Part shown: in pieces, positions 6,373-12,167 of the stretch
Numbering within the stretch: position 1 is the stretch's first letter
Layout of the letters: every line of letters begins with the position of its first letter
Assembly (NCBI GenBank): GCA_943914465.1
Contig: CALUCD010000018.1
Location: 1-18,284 of the forward strand
Reading direction: 5' to 3'
DNA: 18,284 bases
DNA from: an uncultured Corynebacterium sp.
GTDB taxonomy: Bacteria; Actinomycetota; Actinomycetes; Mycobacteriales; Mycobacteriaceae
Notes under the pieces: generated by a model
The model's database searches: none
Told to the model about the DNA's origin: nothing
What the model saw: only the letters and a program-made list of their open reading frames with translations
Program-made: the position numbers and the translations under genes

Positions 6373-7323
6373 CGCACACAGCGCATATGTGGCTACACTC
6401 GTGGCATCAACGCACCATCTTCACAGTCTGCAGACGTTGGCGCCGGCAGGTACGCGCCGAGCCCGAGCGGTGACCTGCATTTTGGCAATCTGCGCACGGC
6501 GCTGCTTTCGTGGTTGTTCGCGCGACAAACTGGCCGAGCGTTCTACCTGCGGGTAGAAGATATTGATTCGGAGCGCAGTTCGGCAGCGTCGGCGGCGCGC
6601 CAGTTGGAGGATCTCTCCGCGATCGGCCTCGAGTGGGACCCGCCGGTCATCTACCAGTCTGCCCGCGATGCGGCGTACGCGGCGGCGCTTGCTCGGCTGC
6701 CGGTCTATGAGTGTTATTGCACCCGCCGCGATATCCGCGAGGCGGCATCGGCTCCGCACGCCCAGCCGGGCCGCTACCCGGGCACGTGCCGGGACCTTTC
6801 GGAGGAGCATCGTGCTTTGCGACGCTCCCAGCTGCGCGAACAGGGTCGCCTGCCAGCGATTCGTCTCAAAGCGGAATGCTCCGAGTGGAGCGTCAAGGAT
6901 TTTTACCATGGGACCTACACTGGTGCGGTTGATGATGTGATTGTGCGCCGGGGCGGCAACCTCAACCAGGCGCAGGCGGGGGATTGGGCGTACAACCTGG
7001 CGGTGGTGGTTGACGATGGTGATCAGGGTGTCGACCAGGTGGTGCGCGGTGATGATCTGCTTGGCTCCGCGCCGGCGCAGGCCTATATTGCGCACCTGTT
7101 GGGCTATGGCCAACCCGAGTACGTGCATGTGCCGCTGGTGGTCAACACCGAAGGGGCGCGGTTGGCAAAGCGTGATGGGGCGGTGACGTTGCGGGAGATG
7201 GGGGAGGGGGTCGTTGAGAAGCTAGCTGCTTCCGTGGGATGTGCGGGGGCGCGACATGTGGGCGAGATGCTCGAACGCTTCGACCCGCAGGCGCTGCCGC
7301 GCGAGCCGTGGGTGTTCGGCTGA
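6352..7323 (+). CDS. gluQ: Glutamyl-Q tRNA(Asp) synthetase
   Basis: GluQ is a truncated glutamyl-tRNA synthetase that activates glutamate and attaches it to the queuosine at position 34 of tRNA(Asp). The conserved part begins with GRYAPSPSGDLHFGNLRTALL, in which HFGN is the HIGH-like motif. It continues with RVEDID, a zinc motif of CYC (about 6715) plus a later Cys in YPGTCRD, and LAKRDGAVTL as the KMSK-like loop. It lacks the anticodon-binding domain of a full GltX, as expected. The start is uncertain: the only in-frame standard codon close by is GTG at 6352, which adds about 30 non-conserved residues and overlaps the divergent transporter start. The gene converges on the PhoD gene with eight bases between stops. 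Confidence 0.88.
   Translation: MSHGQYHRTQRICGYTRGINAPSSQSADVGAGRYAPSPSGDLHFGNLRTALLSWLFARQTGRAFYLRVEDIDSERSSAASAARQLEDLSAIGLEWDPPVIYQSARDAAYAAALARLPVYECYCTRRDIREAASAPHAQPGRYPGTCRDLSEEHRALRRSQLREQGRLPAIRLKAECSEWSVKDFYHGTYTGAVDDVIVRRGGNLNQAQAGDWAYNLAVVVDDGDQGVDQVVRGDDLLGSAPAQAYIAHLLGYGQPEYVHVPLVVNTEGARLAKRDGAVTLREMGEGVVEKLAASVGCAGARHVGEMLERFDPQALPREPWVFG
6394..6399 (+). promoter_or_regulatory. Probable -10 box for gluQ
   Basis: TACACT fits TAnnnT and would put the transcription start near A6406, in the gluQ reading frame but at an ATC codon. The -35 region is poor. It lies between the divergent starts of the transporter and gluQ. Confidence 0.4.
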
Positions 7324-7331
7324 TCCGCGAC

Positions 7332-9044
7332 CTAGCTGGTGAAACCTGCGCCTTTGCGCCACGTCAACGCTACCGCTGGGCGCACCGGCGAGACCGGGTC
7401 CAAGATGTTGTCTACCCGCAGCCATTCCATGAGTACCTCGGAATCGGTGATGGTGACCACCGAGTAGCCATGCGAATCCAGCGCGCAGTGGCGCAGCTGC
7501 GGATTCGCGGCCTGGAGGTAGCCCACCGCAGTGCGCACAAGCGGGCTGCCCGGCTGCAATTTCAACGTGTCGGTGGCGTTGGGCGCGGTGACGGAGGAAC
7601 ACACGACCTCACAGCCGATCGGCGCGCCGCCGTGGGAGACGCTGTGCGCCCACTCAGAGTGAATGTCGCCGGTGAGAAAGATCGGGCTTTTGCCGAGTCG
7701 GCCAAGTGTGTTGATGAGGCGGCGGCGTTCAAAGTCGTAGCCGTCCCACTGGTCGCCGTTCAGGGGCAGCTCGTTTAACGACGGCACCTCCGCCTTGGAG
7801 GACAGAATGTTCGACGACAGCGCCTTTGCTATCGGGCGGGTTGCCGGGTTCTGCAACACCGCACCGAGGCGCATCGGGGAGAACATGACTGAATTGCCCA
7901 GCGCGTTCCACTTCGTGGAGGAGGCCTCAAGGGTGGAAATCAACCAGTTGTACTGTTCAGAGCCAAGCATGGTGCGCGCGTCTCCGGGCTGGCGGGATCC
8001 GCCGCGCCAAAACTCCACATCGCGGTAGGTGCGAAGGTCCATGATGGTCAGTTCGACCAGGTCGCCGAACGTGAAGGTGCGGTAGATGTGGCCCTCGTCG
8101 GAGGCTTGGGTGGGGCGCACCGGCATCCACTCGTAGTAGGCGCGGATGGCGGCGTCACGCCGGGCGTAGTAGTCACCCTCGGACGGGTCATGGTTTTCCG
8201 CGCCGTCGCGCCAAGTGTTGTTTGCTACCTCGTGGTCGTCCCACACCACCACCCACGGCATGGCGGCGTGGGCATTTTTCAGCGCCGGGTCAGTGCGGTA
8301 GCGCCCATAGCGGGTGCGGTAATCGGCGAGGGAAACGATCTCGTGCGCCGGGGCATGCAGCCGCACCGGCCCGAAACCGGAGTACTGGTTCTGGGCGTAC
8401 TCGTAGATGTAATCCCCCAGGAACACAGTTACGTCAATATCACCAGACCAACCGCGTTCAGCCAGATCGGCGTAGGCGGCGAAGAACCCGGCTTCCCAGT
8501 TCGCGCAGGACGCGATTGCCCACCGCTGCTGGTTCACCTGTGCGCCGGGCGCGGGCGCGGTTTTGGTGCGCCCAACCGGGGAGACGGCACCAGTGTGCGG
8601 CCCATCTGTGACGGTGAAGCGGTAGTAATACACCGTGTCGGGCGTCAACCCACGCACGTCAATGTGGATGGTGTGGTCTGCGTCTGGGTGGGTGGTCGCC
8701 TCGCCGTCGTGGACAATGCGGCTGAAGTGCTCATCTGCGGCGATTTCCCACCGCACCGCAGTCGGCGCGCCGAGCCCACTACCAGGCCACGCTTCCTCAT
8801 CGGGGGTGACGCGGGTCCACAGAACAACAGCCTCCGGCAGCGGGTCGCCGGAGGCTACACCGTGCACGAACGGCAGCGGTGGTAGTTCCATCTCCGCGAT
8901 CGGCGGTTTAGGTTGGGGAAGCGATGATCCTTGCGCCCATGCCTTCGCGGTAATGCTCGCGCCTGCGGCGCCGGAGGTGATTGCGGCGGTGCGCAGAAAT
9001 CCGCGCCGCGAAACTGATCGAGAACCTTGACGTGCCACGCCCAC
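7332..9044 (-). CDS. phoD: PhoD-like alkaline phosphatase, Tat-exported
   Basis: This is a predicted secreted phosphomonoesterase or phosphodiesterase that releases phosphate from organic esters and carries Ca/Fe-type metals in the PhoD family. The N-terminus has a twin-arginine signal (SRRGFLRT, residues 12-19) followed by an Ala-rich hydrophobic stretch and a likely AKAWAQ cleavage region. An N-terminal PhoD_N domain (GVASGDPLPEAVVLWTRV onward) precedes the metallophosphatase core. Core motifs are ASCANWE, FLGDYIYEY, VVWDDHEVANN, YYEWMPVR, MDLRTYRD, MLGSEQYNWL and FLTGDIHSEW. The length of about 570 residues is normal. It starts at GTG (9044) or GTG (9038); neither has a strong ribosome binding site. 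It lies 90 bp downstream of ferritin on the same strand, so it may be partly co-transcribed. No convincing Pho box is seen. Confidence 0.9.
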   Translation of the reverse strand: MGVARQGSRSVSRRGFLRTAAITSGAAGASITAKAWAQGSSLPQPKPPIAEMELPPLPFVHGVASGDPLPEAVVLWTRVTPDEEAWPGSGLGAPTAVRWEIAADEHFSRIVHDGEATTHPDADHTIHIDVRGLTPDTVYYYRFTVTDGPHTGAVSPVGRTKTAPAPGAQVNQQRWAIASCANWEAGFFAAYADLAERGWSGDIDVTVFLGDYIYEYAQNQYSGFGPVRLHAPAHEIVSLADYRTRYGRYRTDPALKNAHAAMPWVVVWDDHEVANNTWRDGAENHDPSEGDYYARRDAAIRAYYEWMPVRPTQASDEGHIYRTFTFGDLVELTIMDLRTYRDVEFWRGGSRQPGDARTMLGSEQYNWLISTLEASSTKWNALGNSVMFSPMRLGAVLQNPATRPIAKALSSNILSSKAEVPSLNELPLNGDQWDGYDFERRRLINTLGRLGKSPIFLTGDIHSEWAHSVSHGGAPIGCEVVCSSVTAPNATDTLKLQPGSPLVRTAVGYLQAANPQLRHCALDSHGYSVVTITDSEVLMEWLRVDNILDPVSPVRPAVALTWRKGAGFTS

Positions 9045-9134
9045 ATCGTGCGCTACTGCGCCCCCACCCGCGACCTGAGACGGGCGAGTTCGTGCAGGTT
9101 TCGCTGCAAGTTTGGGTGCTGTTCACCTGGGGTG

Positions 9135-9629
9135 TTAGAGGGTGGGGCGGTCGGCGAGGGTCGCGTCGATACGCAACAGCCCCGAACCGTCAGCACCCAC
9201 AAGCTCAAGCTGGTCAACGATTTCGCCGACAGTCGCTTCCTCTTCAATCTGCTCCGTCAAAAACCAGTTGAGCAGGCCGCGCGACTCTAAATCGCCGACC
9301 TCATCAGCCAGGCGCGCGATGGTGCGGATCTGCTCCGAGACCTTCTGCTCATGAGCGAGCGCGGCGCGGAAGGCGTCAAGCGGGCCGTTGATCGTAGGTG
9401 CGTCGATAGTGATGGTGCGCGGCTGGACATGCTCACCGCGGTCAATGAGGTGCTTTGCAAACTTTTGCGCGTGCTCGGTTTCTTCCTGCGCCTGCGCAGT
9501 CAGCCACGTGCACAGCCCAGGAAAGGACAACACATCCATCTCATTAGCCAGGTAGCGGTACATGTATGCCGCAGCGTACTCCTCGGTGACCTGCTGGGTC
9601 ATGGCCTCTTTGAGCTGCTCGTTGATCAT
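9135..9629 (-). CDS. ftn: Non-heme ferritin
   Basis: This is an iron-storage protein that oxidises Fe(II) and stores the mineral in a 24-subunit cage in the cytosol. The 164-residue helical protein keeps every ferroxidase-centre residue at the same number as E. coli FtnA: E17, Y24, E50, H53, E94, Q127 and E130. There is no heme-binding Met of the bacterioferritin type that I can identify. The start is well set: AAGGAG lies 11 nt before ATG at 9629. Upstream is an 8-bp tandem repeat (9657-9688), which could influence the promoter. No Fur- or DtxR-type operator was recognised. PhoD follows 90 bp downstream. Confidence 0.95.
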   Translation of the reverse strand: MINEQLKEAMTQQVTEEYAAAYMYRYLANEMDVLSFPGLCTWLTAQAQEETEHAQKFAKHLIDRGEHVQPRTITIDAPTINGPLDAFRAALAHEQKVSEQIRTIARLADEVGDLESRGLLNWFLTEQIEEEATVGEIVDQLELVGADGSGLLRIDATLADRPTL

Positions 9630-9656
9630 GAAAAGGTTCGCTCCTTAATGCGTACG

Positions 9657-9688
9657 TATGGCCGTATGGCCGTGTGGCCGTGTGGCAA
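9657..9688. repeat. 8-bp tandem repeat upstream of ferritin
   Basis: Two exact TATGGCCG units (9657-9672) are followed by TGTGGCCG (9673-9680) and TGTGGCAA (9681-9688). The array lies 28-59 bp before the ferritin ATG, where its promoter or 5' UTR should be. It is unrelated in sequence to the 8-bp array at 5302 but has the same unit length. Confidence 0.88.
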
Positions 9689-9734
9689 CGTCGGACAACT
9701 AGTGGGACTCGCGTACTTCAAAAGCTTACGGCAG

Positions 9735-9787
9735 AAAAAACCGGCACCGCCTGCACGGCGCGGTGTGGGCAGTGCAGGCGGTGCCGG
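9735..9787 (-). terminator. Strong terminator after tRNA-Ser(GGA)
   Basis: The arms CCGGCACCGCCTGCAC (9741-9756) and GTGCAGGCGGTGCCGG (9772-9787) are perfect 16-bp complements with a 15-nt loop. On the minus strand the hairpin is followed by TTTTTT (complement of 9735-9740). It ends the tRNA-Ser transcript and separates it from ferritin. Confidence 0.92.
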
Positions 9788-9792
9788 ATACG

Positions 9793-9881
9793 TGGCGGAG
9801 GATGTGGGATTTGAACCCACGAGGGTATTGCTACCCGCACGCGTTCCAGGCGTGTGACATAGGCCGCTAGTCGAATCCTCC
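9793..9881 (-). tRNA. tRNA-Ser (anticodon GGA)
   Basis: The 89-nt gene has acceptor strands GGAGGAT and ATCCTCC, discriminator G and encoded CCA (complement of 9793-9795). The anticodon loop CTGGAAC gives anticodon GGA. There is a long variable arm (GCGGGTAGCAATACCCTC) typical of Ser, and the T arm reads GTGGG-TTCAAAT-CCCAC. Confidence 0.96.
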
Positions 9882-9935
9882 AGCTGACACGTGCAGCACC
9901 GCTTGAAAAGCAGCGCCGATTGCATCGCTGGCAAT

Positions 9936-9965
9936 ACTGTAGTGCATTGCCACCGCGAGCCACAA
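9936..9965 (-). promoter_or_regulatory. Candidate promoter for tRNA-Ser(GGA)
   Basis: Read on the minus strand, TTGTGG (complement of 9960-9965) and TACAGT (complement of 9936-9941) are 18 bp apart. Transcription would start near 9929, leaving a leader of about 48 nt before the mature tRNA 5' end. Confidence 0.45.
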
Positions 9966-10060
9966 AACGGCAAGACACGGTGTGCGCCAGCGAGAAGGTA
10001 CAGCGTGACAGAGGGGGGCGTGAGGCCGTCGATAAGCATGCGGCAACTGGCGGCCCCTTT

Positions 10061-10089
10061 TTGTGCCACCTGGGCGATCCGGCTACAGT
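10061..10089 (+). promoter_or_regulatory. Promoter of the SRP RNA gene
   Basis: TTGTGC (10061-10066) and TACAGT (10084-10089) are 17 bp apart, and the RNA's first paired base (G10098) lies nine bases after the -10. The same TACAGT hexamer appears in the candidate tRNA-Ser promoter, as expected for strong stable-RNA genes. Confidence 0.7.
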
Positions 10090-10097
10090 GAGGGCCA

Positions 10098-10190
10098 GGA
10101 TCCCACGCGGTGCTTATCTTGTGAACTCCCCCAGGGCGGGAACGCAGCAAGGGTCAGCGAGCTCTGGCAGGTGCGTGGGGTCCCCTTCTT
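10098..10190 (+). ncRNA. ffs: Small bacterial SRP RNA (4.5S type)
   Basis: This is the RNA of the signal recognition particle, partner of Ffh, which targets membrane proteins. Ends GGATCCCACGC (10098-10108) and GCGTGGGGTCC (10173-10183) pair over 11 bp with one G-T. The apical part shows CCAGG, a GCG-GGAA-CGC tetraloop hairpin and AGCA, which is the Ffh-binding signature. The strand GTGAACTCCCCCAGG on the 5' side resembles other actinobacterial SRP RNAs. The closing stem is followed by CCTTCTTTT, so the RNA may use its own stem as part of its terminator. Confidence 0.92.
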
Positions 10191-10245
10191 TTGTCCGCAT
10201 GCCCGTGTGCCACCCGCGCGGGCACCTTTGGGGGCCGGCTGCGAG

Positions 10246-10251
10246 TACCAT
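10246..10251 (+). promoter_or_regulatory. Possible -10 box for the aminotransferase operon
   Basis: TACCAT fits TAnnnT and lies 53 nt before the ATG, in the 121-bp gap after the SRP RNA. No clear -35 is visible. The gap also holds a weak GC-rich hairpin (GCCCG at 10201-10205 with CGGGC at 10219-10223) without a T run. Confidence 0.3.
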
Positions 10252-10304
10252 ATTGCAACAACTGCGTATTACAGCGAACCAATGATTGGATGGATGGAGT
10301 GACT

Positions 10305-11612
10305 ATGGCTAGCCCTTTCGCCGCCCTAGATTCCAGTGAATTCAATGCTCTCGCTGCGGATGTGCGCCAGCGTTACGACGACTTGCTGGTCAAAAACCTC
10401 AACCTCGATCTCACCCGTGGCAAACCGTCGACTGAGCAGCTGGATTTCTCCCAGGACCTGCTCCGGCTGCCCGGAACGGAGGACTACCGCACCAGCAACG
10501 GCACCGACGTGCGCAACTATGGCGGGCTGGACGGTATTGAGGACATTCGCGAGCTGTGGGCGGAAGTACTCGGCGTTGACGTGGATAACCTGATTGCGGG
10601 CGACGGGTCGTCGCTCAACATCATGTTTGACCTTATTTCTTACGCCTATGCGTTTGGCACGAACGATTCGCCGCGCCCTTGGCACGCCGAGAGTGCTGGT
10701 GAGGGGGAGCAGGCAGCGGGCGGTGTGAAGTGGTTGTGCCCGGTGCCGGGCTATGACCGTCACTTCGCCATCACAGAGCGCTTTGGCTTCGAGATGGTTC
10801 AGGTCCCCATGACGCCCGACGGCCCCGACATGGACCGGGTTGAAGCGTTGGTCAAGGACCCACAGGTCAAAGGCATGTGGACGGTGCCGATCTTCGCCAA
10901 CCCCACCGGTGTCATCTACTCGCCGGCAACCGTCGAGCGTCTTGCTGCGATGGAAACTGCGGCCCCTGATTTCCGCATCGTGTGGGATAACGCGTATGCG
11001 GTGCACGCGTTCAACGGTGAGTTCCCGGAGAACCCGAACGTGCTTGAGATCGCGGCTGCTGCGGGCCACCCAAACCGGTTCTGGTATTTCAGCTCGACAT
11101 CAAAGATCACTCACGCCGGCTCAGGCGTGGCCTTCTTCGCCTCATCGAAGGAAAATCTTGACTGGTACCGCAGCGTTGCCACCGTGCGCGGCATCGGGCC
11201 GAACAAGGTCAACCAGCTCGCACATGCCCGGCTCCTTGGGGATGCGGAAGGCGTGCGCGCCCTGATGCGCAAGCACGCCGGCTCACTTGCCCCGAAGTTT
11301 GAGGCAGTCATTGGCGTGCTGGAAGACCGGCTGGGCGGCTACGACGTTGCCACGTGGACAAAGCCACAAGGCGGGTACTTCATCTCCTTGGACGTGGTGC
11401 CCGGCACCGCAACCCGGGTGTGGGAGCTGGCGAAAAACGCCGGCATCAACCTCACCAAAGCCGGTTCTGCCTTCCCACATGGGGTGGACCCGGACAATCG
11501 CAATCTCCGCCTCGCCCCGTCGCTTCCGCCGCTTGCGGAAGTCACCGAGGCGATGGATGGGGTCGCCACGTGCGTGCTGCTCGCCGCCCTCGAGCAGCAC
11601 GACGCTCGATGA
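10305..11612 (+). CDS. aspT: Class I PLP aminotransferase, probably aspartate aminotransferase
   Basis: This fold-type I enzyme most likely interconverts aspartate and 2-oxoglutarate with oxaloacetate and glutamate. In the 435-residue protein, NPTG begins at N199 and D228 (in DNAYAVHAF) should bind the pyridine nitrogen. K267 in SSTSKITHAGSG is the Schiff-base lysine, and the Arg in NRNLRLAPS should bind the substrate carboxylate. Its sequence, with an RGKPSTEQLDFSQ opening, is of the divergent actinobacterial type rather than the E. coli AspC type. Its position next to dnaX matches my recollection of aspT in C. glutamicum, which is the main reason for the symbol. ATG at 10305 follows GGAG at 10296-10299; an in-frame ATG at 10290 is possible. 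Its stop overlaps the next start by 4 nt. Confidence 0.85.
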   Translation: MASPFAALDSSEFNALAADVRQRYDDLLVKNLNLDLTRGKPSTEQLDFSQDLLRLPGTEDYRTSNGTDVRNYGGLDGIEDIRELWAEVLGVDVDNLIAGDGSSLNIMFDLISYAYAFGTNDSPRPWHAESAGEGEQAAGGVKWLCPVPGYDRHFAITERFGFEMVQVPMTPDGPDMDRVEALVKDPQVKGMWTVPIFANPTGVIYSPATVERLAAMETAAPDFRIVWDNAYAVHAFNGEFPENPNVLEIAAAAGHPNRFWYFSSTSKITHAGSGVAFFASSKENLDWYRSVATVRGIGPNKVNQLAHARLLGDAEGVRALMRKHAGSLAPKFEAVIGVLEDRLGGYDVATWTKPQGGYFISLDVVPGTATRVWELAKNAGINLTKAGSAFPHGVDPDNRNLRLAPSLPPLAEVTEAMDGVATCVLLAALEQHDAR

Positions 11613-12151
11613 CCGGTGATGAGCTCGCGGCCTGGGTTGACTCAATTTTCCCCGGCATCGAGCTTGCACTGTATGACTCGTCAGCGGTAGCCACATCCAT
11701 CCACCGCGACCTCCCCGTCGCCATCACCCTCGGGTTTTCCAGTGTGGACACCGGGCTGACTATGCAGGGAGACCCAGATACGCAGGTGGCGTGTGAGATT
11801 GTGGTGAGGGGGGACGTCGATAAGCAAGTGCTCGCGACAACCGCTGTCGAGGCGGCGCGCATGGTCGCGGGACTCGGTGTGCCCGCACAACCCGGCGTGC
11901 TGCTGGAGGACCTGTTCACCCGAGCGGACGCACCCGATTGGGCAACCGTGCGCCACGGCATGCTCCGCGAACCCGAACTATTCGAACTGGGCACCCCGCT
12001 CTACCGCGAGCCCGGGCAACTGACCCTGTTGCTTGAACTTGTCGCGCTCACAGACGACGAGTTCCGCATCGTGTCCGAACAAGGCTACCCAGCGCTGTCG
12101 AGACGACTGCGGCGGCGCGACGTTGATGTGGCGGACTGGTTCAGGGACTAA
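11609..12151 (+). CDS. Conserved protein of unknown function, possibly suppressor-of-fused-like
   Basis: The 180-residue soluble protein is translationally coupled to the aminotransferase by an ATGA overlap and ends 16 nt before dnaX. The N-terminal half has LPVAITLGFSS and ACEIVVRGD. The C-terminal half ends in LLELVALTDDEFRIVSEQG, then LSRRLRRRDVDVADWFRD. The pattern 'hydrophobic strand, LTxxE helix, short Leu-Arg-rich end with D' is weakly like bacterial suppressor-of-fused (SUFU) domains, but I cannot confirm this. There is no signal peptide or membrane segment. Its conserved-looking place between an aminotransferase and a polymerase subunit says little about function. Confidence 0.72.
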   Translation: MTGDELAAWVDSIFPGIELALYDSSAVATSIHRDLPVAITLGFSSVDTGLTMQGDPDTQVACEIVVRGDVDKQVLATTAVEAARMVAGLGVPAQPGVLLEDLFTRADAPDWATVRHGMLREPELFELGTPLYREPGQLTLLLELVALTDDEFRIVSEQGYPALSRRLRRRDVDVADWFRD

Positions 12152-12167
12152 GATTGAAAGGTTTCGC

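Noticed and set aside
6300..6420. preQ1 riboswitch ahead of the queuosine transporter or tgt
   Set aside because: The transporter leader is very short and overlaps gluQ control sequences. tgt starts inside the MMPL stop codon. No preQ1 aptamer-like hairpin with an A-rich tail was seen.
8088..8885. 265-codon plus-strand open frame opposite phoD
   Set aside because: The PhoD reading on the other strand has a full set of motifs. This frame has none and no ribosome binding site.
9115..9140. Pho box (GTTCACC) upstream of phoD
   Set aside because: Only one unit, GTTCACCTGGG, is present and it lies on the opposite strand without a second copy at the proper 11-bp period.
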